64,000 bases of DNA from Venturia oleaginea (taxonomy: Eukaryota > Ascomycota > Dothideomycetes > Venturiales > Venturiaceae), in NCBI GenBank assembly GCA_013176395.1, contig JABMLP010000024.1, positions 496,001 through 560,000 of the forward strand. Direction: 5' to 3'. Numbering within the stretch: position 1 is the first letter of the stretch; every line of letters starts with the position of its first letter. The translations under genes were made by a program, and so were the position numbers. The notes under the pieces are model-generated. The model did not search any database and had not been told where the DNA came from. It worked only from the letters and a program-made list of their open reading frames with translations. Positions 10,935 through 24,035 of the stretch are shown here, one piece after another.

Positions 10935-13234
10935 TTTGTTTTCCAAGACCGAGATAATCGTTGTAAGCGTGTGAATAGAAACAGCACTGAAATCGACGAA
11001 CTATCATCTCATCGTTTCCCCAGAGAAATCGAATGCCTATAGAAGTTATTTAATCCGGATTAGTCTGTTTCCGGCATCTCCAGAGCCGAGCCAGTAGCTC
11101 AGGATGGAAATTAAGAATTTCGCAAGCGAGGACGAAATGGCTCGTTTGAAGTCGAGCGATCCTCGGCCTCAAAGATTCAACCAATGGTTGTCAAGTATCT
11201 TCATAAACACGAAAATGTTTAATGTTCTGGAAGACGGATAAATCTGGATCTGTGCTGGGGTCCGCGGAGCTAACTGTGTTATGTCGATATCCAAATCATA
11301 ATGAAACGAAGGAAACATCCCTTACTCGCACTCCACGAGTCGCGAGGCATGAAATGGACCACGCTTGGTCGCAGGTAGATCAACTGCGAGAAACGATCAT
11401 AACACGCTGATTGATCTGGTGACGAGGGCAAATACGTACGCCTGTGAGCTGGATGGAGGGATTGATACTAGTTTGAGTGCTTGAAGTCTTGGTCTCAATC
11501 AAAAGATCAACACTATGGTGTCTAATGCTCTTGAATTGAGAGGGGGAGGGGGACTACTGCTAGCATTCCTAGAAATACTCGGCGATACTATAATCATCTC
11601 GACCCGGGTTTTGCTGCGGCGCGGGCCTCGGAGTCCGGCATTAATTGCCCATCTTTTTCACGCGATGGATATTTCCGTAAATTGGGCTATGCCTATTGAA
11701 AGAAAAGACAGCTCCAAGCATAATCGGCAGTCGAACATGTCTCGCAGGCGATTTTGATGAAAGGTTGGAAGTAGGACTGTAGGAGCATGAAATGAAGCGT
11801 TGAGGAAATTGAGTTCTATTCACAATGCCTCGGTATTTACCCCTGACGCCAACCACTTATGGCAAGGAGGTCAAGCTGGGAAAATTGGGCCGACAAACCA
11901 CCAACAAAGCAACCAATCAAACCCATTGATATCGTAGAGACCATCTTGATACTCTCACAAACCGCCCGTGGATATCTGGTCCCATTATTTCTGCATACCG
12001 GTGCAGATAAATGGTATATTGCCTGGGTCCTTCAAAACTCCTCGTACTCAATGGGACTTGCCATCTTTCAGATTGTTCACGATCGAATAAGATTTCTCAA
12101 CGATGAACACATTACCCCAACTACCAAGTTAGACACTCCTTCCTGATCTCAGTGCGATCCGACGGAATTCTGGATTCGTGGTTACATGCTGGAACGCCAC
12201 ATACAGTACTAACTTATCAGAACAAACCTCTGGTGTTCTTGTAAACACCTGACAAAGTCATTACTCTTACGATTGCAACCCGTAAAGCGTACCAAGGTCC
12301 TGTCTGTTAGCGACCTTCCTTTGACACTCCAACACACGATCGAGGTGAGACGCGAGTATGGGTTCCCGTAGAGATAGGCTCCATGACTGATATGCATCGA
12401 AATGCGACGCTGAGTATTGCTGCTGCGAATGGCCTCGATTCAAGCTCTGGGCTGTTTTTCGCTTGAGATCTCTGGTACTCTCGTTCGTACATTCTCGACC
12501 TGAAGGTGATAACACACAAGGAGGATCGCTGCTGAAGAAGTGTACATCTTACAGCAAGAAGATAGAGGAGAGCTGCTCGCGATTTTCGACACAAGTGGAT
12601 GAGTTCTGCAAGAAGAGATTTCATTTATGCGCATGCTAAGATTTTGAGAAAGGAGGTCTCAAATGTAATTGTACTATGTCATGGGCTGGAGAACGTTTTG
12701 GAGTTCTCGCGCATAGCTACACAACGAAGACTTTCGACCTGGCCGAGATCTGCTCTCTTGGAAAAACGGACGCAAGAAGTCGTCGGGAAGAGATGAACGG
12801 GGAATCTGCAGGTTTGGACTGGTCAAGACATTTGTTTCTTTTTGGCACCAGTATAATCAACCCAAGGCGACCAAGGCGACCAAGGCGAGACATTGTTCAA
12901 GTCCAGAATCCCATACGGCAATGTCAGGATGTTAGCAAATAACACAGTTATCGGACAAGGTCAGCAAACTTGAAAATATTTTCCAAGGACCTTGATCTGT
13001 CAACCATGATCAATCTTTTCGTTTGGTTCTTAAATTGGTCGTGAATGTTCGTACAGTAGAAACTCCATGAAACTTGAGTGTCGCGTAGCTTCTGTCTGGT
13101 CAGATGAGTGCGACCTCTGCTAGTTGAGCACCATGATCGCGAATGAAAGGAAATGTTTCAGCAACGAGTCAGTCACGCTAATTCGAACGAGAGTTGTTGA
13201 ACAAAATGAGGGATAGTTTTATCTGATCAATGCT
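10935..13234. other. 2.3-kb gap between the two cutinases, no gene supported
   Basis: Several overlapping short frames on both strands (60-105 residues) show no domain, signal peptide or splice support. The part next to 10934 should be the promoter of the first cutinase. A short tandem aaggcgacc, three units, occurs at about 12864-12888. A gene relic cannot be excluded. Confidence 0.5.
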
Positions 13235-14199
13235 CTAACGTCGCTTCGCTTCAGGAGCCATGGAATCGTCCAACCAAGTACCTTTTGCCTTCGTGGAGCC
13301 TTTGGTACCCTTAGCAGAACCCTTCGTAGGCTTGGCGGGCGTGGTAGCTTCGTCAGCAGCGGGTGTGGCATCCTCAGTGGCTGGAGTATCCGCAGCCGCA
13401 GGGGTTTCTGCAGATGAAGAACCACCACTAGAGGCTTTGAAAGCATCTACCTTCTCCTTCAAGAACTGCGCACCTGGCTTGAAGGAAGCTTGATAAGCCA
13501 TATGTCCAGCATTGACGTTCAAGCCACCGTTGCATACGCCATCCGCACTCTTCCCCTTCAATTCCCCGTATCCATTGCAGAAGGTCTTCACCTTTGCTGG
13601 AGGGAAGTTCTTGATCTGGCCACCGTCCTGCTTGTATTTGGTATCTCCATAGAGAACAATTCCAGCGATTCGTGCTTTGGTAGCTGCGGGAAGAGCTTCG
13701 ACCGATCGATGAGTGATGGCTGCGCCTTGGGAGTAACCACCACCAATGATGACAGTTTTGGGACATTTCGAGGCGGCTAGGTTATAATCCTTGGTAGCCT
13801 CCTTGATACCGGCAGGATCTCCGCCACCTGGAGTCATGTTACCAGCGACGCCGGCACCGTATTCGACACCTTCAACTGCGAGAGAGGTGAACACCTTTCG
13901 GAGTTCCGGGACGAGTTTGCCACCGATGATTTGACCCTGGAATCAGTGTCAGGACATGATTTCGGAGCAAAAAGACAGACTGCACAACGCCAATGGCATA
14001 TGGCATCCTACATAGAGGTTCAACTTACCAAGTTCGCAGCCTCAGTGGTTCCGCGCACCCAGATAAATGTGACATCCTTGCATGAACCTGTACTCAGCTC
14101 CTTGGCCTTCTGACGTTTCTCAAGAACGGGGGCACCCTCAATTGCTGGCGCCGCAGCAGCAAACGCTGCGGAAAGGAGCAAAGGGACGAAGTACTGCAT
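13235..14199 (-). CDS. Secreted cutinase with Thr/Pro/Lys-rich C-terminal tail
   Basis: Exons 14029-14199 and 13235-13936 (92-bp intron with gtaagt donor) give 290 residues. The signal peptide MQYFVPLLLSAAFAAAAPA is followed by a dibasic LEKR that may be a Kex2 site. The esterase domain has FIWVRGTTE, the nucleophile in GYSQG (Ser126), Asp189 in ADGVC and His202 in GHMAY, with paired Cys residues as in the family. After about residue 220 comes a tail of roughly 70 residues rich in Ala, Thr, Pro and Lys (TPAKPTKGSAKGTKGS), which is not part of the catalytic fold. It could be an O-glycosylated linker or a wall-binding tail. I took the ATG at 14199 because it begins the signal peptide; the open frame upstream of it lacks one. 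Confidence 0.92.
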
Positions 14200-15380
14200 T
14201 TTGGACGAGCGATGAGAAGAGTAGCGAAAGAATGTGATAAAAAGGCGTCCAGCGGGGTCCAAGTTTAAGCATCAGCCTCTCTTATGAAAAGGAATTCCCC
14301 AAACCAGGCTGGCAAGGAAGAACATGATCAAATCTGTTTCGATATGGGCTGAGTGACATGATGTGAAACACAAGGGAGAAGCTTCTGGACGATTAGCGAT
14401 TGGATCGCTTTGATCACAACGCCAAATAATTGGCCATTGTAGAGTGCTTGGACAGATTAGTATATTATATACTGGCCTAGGCAATATGTGAGATTAATTT
14501 GAACTTTCGGTGTGTCGGGAGTTCAAGTATGATAGGAAGCAAAGAAAAATCATGCGTCTGAGAAAAATCAATGGAGAAGTTCAGGACTGAAGATGCGACG
14601 TCGGTGCTGGGCGTTCACTTTTCCGTCTCACGGGATTGGTTATGGAGGAGGTGGGATATTGAGATGATAAATGAAGGTGAGAAATAACGGCGTCCCTTGC
14701 GAGATTGATGGGTGTCTAGAACAATCGAGGAAGATGAGAATTTGAGGAACGAATGCGCAGTGTTGGCGTGTCGTATTTAGATTAGGTTGGTGGTGTGATT
14801 TGGCAGCCGAGATTCAGGGGCTGGACTTGTACAGCATAACACGATATTTGTAAGTATCCATGCAGAAGTCTTATTCGCCATGGCCAATATCCATTAGTGA
14901 GGCATAAAGTGCATGACATCTTTGTCAAGATAGTCCTAAGGATTAAGGACTAAGTCTCCAAGCTATTGCTAGCTTATAGTATGGAAATATTTCCCTCATT
15001 TTCACCAACTTCTCACTTGGGACTTCAGCCTCGACTCGTATAGAAAACAGGACATCGATGAGGATGGACTCCATCGTTAGAGAACAAGGGAAATATCATA
15101 TCTGTATCGTGGCTTGAATCGTTCAACGTGGCAAGATACCAATACACTCAGCTTTCATTCCGTTGTCATTTCCTCTCTTCTGACGACAGGCTAGAATTAT
15201 CACTGCCAGCGTGATCCGATGACAAACCCTTGGTGCCTCGCTCACCTGCAGCCAACGAAGAAACAATTTCTAGACTGGCTGGCTCTCTTTCAACAATCTG
15301 CAAGTAACAAGGCCCCGATCTGCTATAAAGGTCGCAGCTCCCATACCTACGCTGTCCTACCGTTGCAGATTATACATACA
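14200..15380. other. Intergenic, no gene seen
   Basis: This covers the promoter of the second cutinase and the upstream part of the damaged F-box-like gene. Short frames only. An in-frame ATG at 15219 could extend the following gene, but the added residues look uninformative. Confidence 0.5.
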
Positions 15381-16414
15381 ATGAAGGACTCGGATTATGC
15401 TGCGGTCTGTACGAGACGGGAAACAAATATTGGTCACGGGGAATCGAAAATACTTGCCATGCCCAATGAAATCTTTTACGGGATTACCGCTCATCTCCAA
15501 CAATCCGACCTCCGTAACATGAACGCTTTTCACGCTCTCGTTCTCATCAGTTCTCCCAATATCCATACACTTCGCATGGAAGTGGAACCGATACGTATGC
15601 AAGGGTCAGCAGCTGACGAGAGCTACACCTCATCCACAAGCATAGTATCTCCGTGGATGGACCGGCTACTAGAGATGACAACAAGATCCATTGAGAAGCC
15701 CCTGAATTGCCTGCAGAAACTAAAAAGTTCGAGATCCGTTCTGTCATCCAGTGCACAGGAATCTCGCCGCCAAAATTTGTGGCCGACATACTTCAAATCC
15801 CAAGCTTGCTCAAGTTTACGACAGACCATTTCATGCCGGCGAAGATGCCGGTGACCTCCATCACATCTCTCAAGATAATAGAAGCTTCTTGTGGTGGCAT
15901 ACTCGAAAAGACCTCCTTTGACAATTGTAAACAGCTCACAGACTTCGAAGTCTCTCCAGCGAGGATCACCCTCCGTTCACGCGAAGACCCGCAAAAAGCT
16001 CTTCTCCCTGTGGCCTCGACTTTGACGTCCCTCAAACTTGATGGTGATCAGGTCGCCGCGATTATTTTCCACGTTCAACGGAGACCTCAGCTACCTGACC
16101 AAAATCGAAAAGTTGGACATCAATTACAATTTGCTCCCGTACTTTGGAAACTGTCGACTAAGACAATCAACAGCCTCTCTATCTTTGGACTAGAGGAAAC
16201 CATTGAGTATGAAGATGGGTCGGCTGGAAGGTGGGAATGGATGAGTTCGTTACTGAATACTGCTTATGAAGTAAAACTGTTGCCATGTCTCAAGACCTTA
16301 CGCTTGGTGGCCAGGAAAGATGCACTATGTCTCCACGGACAGGATAAATCCCGCAAGGCGCAAGCGCAGTATGTCAAGGTTGACTTTGTACCGGTCGAAT
16401 TGGAATTTAGGTGA
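15381..16414 (+). pseudogene. F-box/LRR-like gene with apparent frame breaks
   Basis: The first frame (ATG 15381) carries an F-box-like segment, MPNEIFYGITAHLQQSDLRNM, at about 15459-15520. Similarity-like text then moves to a second frame from about 15690 (LPAETKKFEIRSVIQ). It briefly moves to a third frame at about 16050-16150, where LRR-like TKIEKLDINYNLLPYF is readable, and returns to the second frame (INSLSIFGLEETIEYEDG) to the stop at 16414. An intron 15595-15716 (gtatgc to ctgcag) would join frames one and two. The short excursion near 16.1 kb looks like two compensating single-base shifts. Most likely a decaying member of the large fungal F-box group. A real gene with errors in the assembly is the alternative. 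Confidence 0.5.
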
Positions 16415-19400
16415 TGAAAAGCTGTGATGGATGGAAAGGCTGCGACGGATACAAAGGCTCGAGTAAAATATCGTACGCAATCAAGCGAGTAGTTATTTCT
16501 TTGATTTAGTTGCCTCACTTCCTGATACCTTCTATTGACAACGAGAAGGATGCATCAGTTGCCAGTAAGGAAGAAGAGCAATCGATTGTTGATAGACTAT
16601 TTGGCAGCTTCGAGGCTAGTTGCTCTTAAGGAATCTGCCCATTCAAATCTTCCATCGTCGATAACTAATATCTCCTGGCCAGAGACCCAAATTCGTCCAA
16701 GATAACCTACACACTTACAGTATACATGACATCTTGCATCACTTCACTAAACTACCGCATACAGTATTGCGCAAACCCGAGCCCAGTCGCTGACGTAGCT
16801 TTACAGCGATGACGATTCGTTCTACCCGCACATCTCTTTCTTTCTAACAAACTGTGAAGCCCGGCCGACCTCGAAATGAACCTGGTGAGATGAACCAAAA
16901 GAGTGATGAAGAGTCGGCTTAACTTGAAGCGACACAGGGAACATATAAAGAATGGAAAGGTACGTAAAATGGAATGGACTAAAACAGATTTGCGAATAAA
17001 ACCCCGGAATTTCAAGCCCAGCAGTTCAAACGGCACACTTCATTCATTATTGTTGATGTTATACCTATAGTTTCCGGTATGATCTGTTGATGGTGTGAAA
17101 GATGTTTTGATGGACTAGGAAAATGCTTGAGGATACTTGGCATTTCCAAGCTCTCGATGGGCAGATGGAGTATATATACCCGTTACTTCCCATCTTTGAC
17201 GAACCAATGCACCCGTACAGAGACCCGACTCATCTGAGATGACGTGTATGTGGTATGCATGTAGGAAGGAAGAAGGCGGTTCTGCCGTTCCTCTTTTATA
17301 TGATACGATATAAAAGAAATGATATCTCAAGTCTCTTCTCGTATCAGGTTTCTTTGATTTGGAGAAGACTATTCATATCCATCTATATCTGGAATCCAAC
17401 CATTTCGTCATCTCAGAAGTGAGGAGACACCCTGCGTAAGAGACAATGAGAGTCTAGTAAGGCTTATGTGGGAACTAGTAAATCTCTACACCAGAAATGT
17501 ATTCCTACCGTGTCCACTACATCGTCCCGTTAACCAGGTCCACCTATTCTCCGGAGATACTACCCACTTCCGCGGTGGCGATGAGCCCATTTCCCCATGG
17601 AAGAAGAAGAACAAGAAGAAAGGGAGGTCCGTATACTCCTTTATTCCCACATCCCCAACACAACCAAACCAACCCCATCCTTCAAAAACGCGGAGCAAAA
17701 ATCCCAAGCACCCAGGCCAAAAGAAAAATGAGGCTGAAGCCACGACAAGAAGATCCTCAGAAACAGAGCATAGCCTCGTCAGCCCCACCAGTCCAAATCT
17801 ACCCTCCCACAGCCGTCCAATCGAACCCACCAACCCCTCATATCAAATTACGGGCTGCCGCTGCCCAGAGAAAAGGCTAAGAAAACACAGGGCGATAGTA
17901 AGGCTGAGGCTTGATATTCACGCTGACACAAAACCAAGTAAGCACGGACAAAGGATCAGGATTGGTTCTTGGGAGCAGTAGTTCGGTGGATTCGTTGTTC
18001 TCACGCGCCACCAAGGTCGATCGCTTATACGATAAGTTCGCCTTGCGATTTGATGACCTAGCCGTCATCGATACGGGAAGATGATTGCGCACTACCAGTA
18101 GGGAAACCAGATTCATTGTCAGAGCAGAAGTGGTGGTGTGTTGGTATCGCGCAACTGGGTATCTCGTGGATACAGGGATTGGAGAGGGCGTCTTGTGGGT
18201 CCTTTCCGTATGCTCAAATAGGCGCTTGCGCATTTTGTTGTGTTTGCAACATTCCCGCCATCTTTAATTGCTTGAGGCTTTGTTTGTTGCACCAATGGGA
18301 AATCCTTGTATGTGTCTGCATTCCTCACGAGCCATCAACTAGAAGGGCCAATGCTTGGAAAAGGTCGTGCTGTCAGGGATGGATACGATGCGTGGTGGAT
18401 ACTAGTTGATAATTACTTTGCAAACTAGCATTCTTTCGAGCGAGGTAACGTATGAGGAATGGTAGATATCGGGATCTAGTAGATACTTTATCGAAATGAC
18501 GGATCTCTTACTTAAAGTAGGAAAGGCTGGACCAAAGTTCAGGAAGGGAGCACGGCAGATTTCCTGCAGGCATTCATTTCGTGGATTTCTGCCTCCCATC
18601 GAGAAGAGAAAAAAATGTGTTCGCGCGGACAACCGTTCATTCAAGGCTGAGACGAATGAATTTCCGGATGCCGGACGTCCAAACGCTTCTCGCTACCAAA
18701 CGGATACCCACATTATGTCTCTTTTGACAAGTTCCGAAGTGCGGGAAAAAACTGGTCCCCAAGATCAATTTTCGTTGCCTGTCAATCTCGGAACGGGACG
18801 AGGCGGGACGGGTAACCACAGCTTTATCCCCTGTCTCGGTCACATGGGGGTGGGACCACACACAGACTATCCCACAACTCTGATGGTGGACTCATCGTGC
18901 TTCGAATGAAAAACACGCAAACACGTTGTTGTGCATGGTGATTCGACATACTTCGAAGAAGGATCGGGATGTTTGTTTTCGTGCTGACCTGGTTGTCGGG
19001 TGCTCACATGTTTTCGATCCTGGAGAAAATCTTTCCGGGAAGGAGGACTGCCCCACGCAGGTGTGGCGTTTCCTGTGCAATGTTGGGATGGTTTGGAATA
19101 CCGACAGGGCGTTCTGGCTTTGTGTAAGAGAACGTTTTGGATGCTGTCTGTACGCCGTCCAAGTGAAAATTGGTTGAGGATAGTACTAGTATATTAGTGT
19201 ATTGAAAACGGCAGTCTCCGGCAAGTCTTGATTGACATTGTCAATGCTTCCAATTCGGCTTGTGGGGCCATATTGGCCACGGCTTCCTCAGAAATTGTCT
19301 TTCGGAAACTACCGAAAGAACGATCCTTCCGCGTATTACGCAAACGTTTCGTGGTGGAATGTGGAATTATGAGGACGCTGTGTCACTCCATCTGCATTTT

Positions 19401-22400
19401 TCAAAAGTCAATAGTGGCGAGGTGGAAGTACTGAAGGGTTTTTTTTTCTGCAGGATGACCCGATTCAAGCTGACGTGGGCACGCCTGACGAGAACTTTAC
19501 CCTAACGCAAGGGCTGAGTAAGCCAACTGAAAGCAGCTCTGCAGAACACCTAATGATAGGCTTTGAGGATCCGGCCTTCCTGTGCACGATGGGTGATCTG
19601 GGCGCCTTGCCTAAATCTGGTGTCAAACAGCAATAGCTCAAATCGGATGGAGCAATGTAGCGCGTTGTTGCGCAGGTAAGGGAGGGAGTGCTAGCTCTTC
19701 ACGGTAGCTAGGCTGATGCGATGACTCAGATCTGAATCGGTGGGGACGCGGAATGGTTGCTCACAAATCGGATAGAAATGGTAAAGGGTGATCGGTGATT
19801 CCGCTGTCAACTGTTGGATGCAAGACGCGGTCACAACATATATGCTCGCAGCATCAATTACGTTGTCCGATTGTATGATTCGGGTTCGCAAATCGAAGCG
19901 ACGTGAAGTTTGATCTGAATTTCTGAATGGAAGCATTCAGAGCTACCATGGATATAGCAGCGTGAGCTTGAAGATTTCCACAAAGTTTAATGGATCATGA
20001 AAGCGAGACTAGACTGAGAGTTCTATCAGCAGCGCTCATTCGAAGGGCGAGAGCCGTATCTCACCACCACCAGGTTGGATTCGTATCACTTGCAATTTCT
20101 TCTGTTCCTTTTCCGTTTGGGCCGCGCTCGCGGATCTGTCTGTGAAGAGAAATGTTCGATGGTCAGGTGTAGAAATGGCGGCGCCCAGTTTGGTCAATCG
20201 CCTGGTCAAGTCTCCGAATTGATTGACATATCCATCCCCTCGGTACCGCGATTGATTGAGACTAATTAAACGATTACCATCGGGTAAATCTGATAAGAAC
20301 CTTTCCATTGGGATTCCGCTTTGTCCTGAATAGGATTGGCATATGAAAGATACCGGGGGGAGTTTCGGAGTGCCTCCGGAGAACTCAAGATATCCCACCT
20401 AAGATCGAATTGACCGTCTGTGAGTGCTCGATTCTCGGGATTGATTGAACCTGCTATTAGACCCACTCGATTGATTGACATTTGAATTGAAGCCGAAAAA
20501 AAGAAGCTTGAATTGAAGATCGATACGGCGCTTTTAATTAAACCAAGCACTGAACGATGGACGGTAGACCTCGTTTTGTGTGAGACTTCCGATACCAGTC
20601 CACGGAATTGAGCTTCTCGAACTCGGCTCTGATATCTCTGCGATCTCTCACTCGTCAGGATCTTGATTGATCCTCACGGAAGGTGCCATAAGTTTGGCCC
20701 ACTACAGTGCGGCCGTCAACTTTGATGTCCAGCTCGAGTCAACACTCAAAAACCACAGAGGCGGATTTTGCGCGGCTTTCTGTGGTAGAGGTCGAAAGTA
20801 TCCCAGCAATTCTCTTGCTGGTGATATATCGACGTCGATCTTGAGATAAGCAATAAGATGTTTGTTTGTTGTAGGGCAGTGAATTGATGACCAGCAGACT
20901 AAGTCGTCAAGACACAGCTACAGGAGACCTGGTTCTCCCACCGACGTGGTAACGGTAAAATAGTGCATGTGGTGATGGCTGGAAATCTCGCTCAGGTCGG
21001 AGGAAATTACTGTTCTCTTAACACACTCGTTATATCGCACAAGATTGATACGGCACGAAGTGGCTTGCTCCGAGAATAATGGCCGACTTCATCGAGTCTG
21101 ATGAATCTGCCACTTTGTGTAACGTCCCGACATGCGCAAGAAGTCCATTTTGTCTCAACTTACTCGGGTTGCTAACAGGTTTTCGGCACGAGATGACCTG
21201 ACAATGACTCCAACATCGGAGTTTCCCTCAGCCCAAGAGCCCGATTTCGTTTCGAAAGTGATGGGGTCTATATTACTGCAGCATGCAGCTCTGGAACATT
21301 CCCAGGAACGGCCCCGTCAAAGTGTCGCCATCAGGGAGTGCGCGTAGATGCCCGTCAACTGCAGGATCTGTAACATTGGCCTGTCTATTGCCTTGGAATA
21401 CTATGTAGGTGCAGAATCGGTCCCACTCGTGTGGGATGGTGGAAGAATTAGAGTGCCCAGTAGCAGTGTGACAGAAGATGCCAACGTACGCAATACCCTG
21501 TTGATCTTGGTGGAGCGGCGACAAGTCGATGTCGAGTATTCACACGCTTCCAGAAATTCTCAGGGATGGCCGACGTAACTTGGACATGGCAAGGTGTAAC
21601 TGCACCCAATCACTAGCCCGAAACGTGGTGAATGACAGGATGCAGCCAACGTGATACTTTGATCTCTCCCATCGCCTTCTGTCATGGGCTGTGGACAAGA
21701 CTCGCGTATCTGTCAACAGTTTCAGGAGGCCGATGAGAAGATTCCGATTGTTATTTTGTGCATTAGCTTGACAATGACAGGGTAGACCCTCTAACGCCAA
21801 ACGACGCGGACGCGCAAGAGGATTCCAGCAGCGCGGTCACGGTTCGGCAGCACGGATGTCAGAAGAGCGGCAGTGTCCGAGGAGTACGGAGCACCTAGAC
21901 TGTCACTAGGACTGTCACTGAAGAACATAAAGCTGTTGTTGCTACACAGAGTATGCTTGGACGACTGCAAGCGATGTCTACAGTAGGATATTATGGCACG
22001 CAGACAATTGCCATCACGTATCGTATTCCGACATTGCGCCTATCCCATGCGCGCGCAGTCGCAGTCGCAGTCGCAAATACGTGATCGCATCGCTTCCGAA
22101 TGCGACGGCCATAACGTCTGGGTAGATAGAGTGGTACCCTTGGCCATCGAATCTGACCATGCCCATAGCGGTCACGACAAGGTAGCGGGATCATCTCATC
22201 TCCTCTCGGCCCACCTGCGTTTCAGTGCTCGCGAGAGAAGGGGAAGTGAGTTGCGTGGGCAAACGGCGTCGGGGCCCCTTCGCAGTCCCTACGTCAAGCG
22301 ACACGGATGCTTTATCATCACGGAGATCGATAGATAGTCGACGTGACTAGCTTCTAAGCGACTAGAATATCCTCAAGGTTGCTCGCGGAGGATCCTCTTC

Positions 22401-22718
22401 CCGCAAAGCCGCGTGGTCCACTGCCTGCCAGAACAGATCTGTGGCTCGAGCGCCGTCCGGATCATTGGGACCTCTGAGTGCAATTCCATGATCCATCAAT
22501 CCCTCGACACCGCCTCGTAGTAGCAGCAGCCGTAGCCGGCAGCATGGTAATGGCAATCTACCAGCACTTGTTCGTTCACCCCACCTGAAGAACGAGCATG
22601 TCAAACGCGCCTGGGCAAAGACTGACCGCTACTAGCACGAGCACGAGTACGAGCAGGCAGAGCGAAGCAATACTCGACGACAAAGCAAGAGGGAGGTAGT
22701 CAGTACTGCAGAGGGGGT

Positions 22719-22892
22719 CTTGATGGGCTTGATGGGCTTGATGGGCTTGATGGGCTTGATGGGCTTGATGGGCTTGATGGGCTTGATGGGCTTGATGGGC
22801 TTGATGGGCTTGATGGGCTTGATGGGCTTGATGGGCTTGATGGGCTTGATGGGCTTGATGGGGGTCTTGATGGGCTTGATGGGCTTGATGGG
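22719..22892 (+). repeat. Minisatellite of 9-bp unit cttgatggg, 19 copies
   Basis: Sixteen perfect tandem copies run from 22719 to 22862. A 3-bp break (ggt) follows, then three more copies at 22866-22892. Degenerate partial units continue to about 22935. Because the unit is a multiple of three, it leaves open frames in all registers, but none has gene support. Confidence 0.97.
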
Positions 22893-23001
22893 CAACCTGT
22901 AGAGGATCTTCATGGCCTTGGTGGGCTTGATGGGGTCCTGGATGCGCGTACTGTAGAGCGTGCAGTATCGTACGAGTAGTCGAAAGGCCTCTACTCGCTT
23001 G

Positions 23002-23067
23002 CATCATCATCAACATCATCAACATCATCAACATCATCAACATCATCAACATCATCAACATCATCAA

Positions 23068-23110
<43 letters not shown>
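23002..23110 (+). repeat. Minisatellite catcatcaa grading into a (CAT)n microsatellite
   Basis: About seven copies of 9-bp catcatcaa (about 23005-23067) pass into an uninterrupted CAT triplet run to about 23110. It lies about 110 bp from the cttgatggg array and has the same 9-bp period with an unrelated unit. The Met/His/Gln frames it opens are artefacts of the repeat. Confidence 0.95.
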
Positions 23111-24035
23111 GCAGCAGTACCCGGTCAGACTGGGCCTCCAGCTGGGTGATGGGATGATGGCATGGAGCGGATGCGCTCGTCGTGATTTTGTTTGTTTTGA
23201 GAGGTCCGTCGTTCGTCTGCGGATGGTTCTACAGGGTGTACCATGAGGCAGCGCAGGGGAAGTGCCGGACGGCGATTCCAGGAGCGGAAGGGAGCAATGG
23301 CAGATGCAGGCACCGCATCTGGATGGGCACTCAAACGCAAGTCACGCAGTCACGCAGAGACCCGTCGCGTTGGGTTTAATATGTATCAATCTATCAACAG
23401 CAGCTAATCTCCAGAGCACCGGTAGATACCTGCAACAACACCAGGCGTTGATTCATTGAAGATACCGAAAGACAGTTTGGCAGCGGCTAGACTGGCCGAC
23501 TGACGGACTGGACGACTGGAGACGGCACGGCCAGGAGCAGCAATGTCCAGCGAGTAGCTGTGGTCCTGTATAAATAACAAAACGGTTTTGGGGGCGTCCA
23601 ATTCCAGGCGCGCAGCGCGCAATCGTAGGTAGGCACGTAGAGGTAGGTTCTCCACATCTTTTTCGTTTCTCGGCTAGTTCTTCGGGCGAAAATAGACGTG
23701 CAGTGATCGCCACGACAGCCAGCCAAACACCACCTGCAGTCACATACGGAGTACCATCACAACCGCAGCCTCGTAATATGGGGTTATGGGCCTCCTTGCC
23801 ACGGGAGATGTCATGCCTCTGCTCAGATCTCGAGCCTTCTCTGCATTAAGCCACGCCCGTAATGCCTCGTCCACTTGTGCGCCCAGGAGGCGTCCGGCTG
23901 AGGTGACTGGACGAGGCTCCCCAATGCTTGCACGGGGGTCCGTCTGGCGTGCCCATGCCATGTCCCAATGCTAGTCTATTGACTTCTACTATCCTTCATC
24001 GTGGACGAGTATAACTCCCTACGATGCTCGTCACT

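Larger units (their letters stand above)
16415..24035. other. 7.6-kb gene-poor region upstream of medA
   Basis: I find no gene here. Candidate frames are 60-177 residues and none has a domain, signal peptide or consistent splice structure. The longest plus-strand one, about 17466-17981, is Lys/Pro-rich with two overlapping alternative frames. Visible structure is limited to two minisatellites (22719-22892 and 23002-23110), a cgcagt run near 22055 and a cluster of attgattga motifs at 20218-20670. The region may be extended regulatory DNA of medA or decayed sequence. Confidence 0.5.

Noticed and set aside
17466..17981. 171-codon Lys/Pro-rich plus-strand frame
   Set aside because: Low complexity, competing open frames in the same place, no domain and no splice support.
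22576..23109. 177-codon minus-strand frame of Met, His, Gln and Ala repeats
   Set aside because: It exists only because both minisatellites have a period divisible by three; the non-repeat parts show no protein features.
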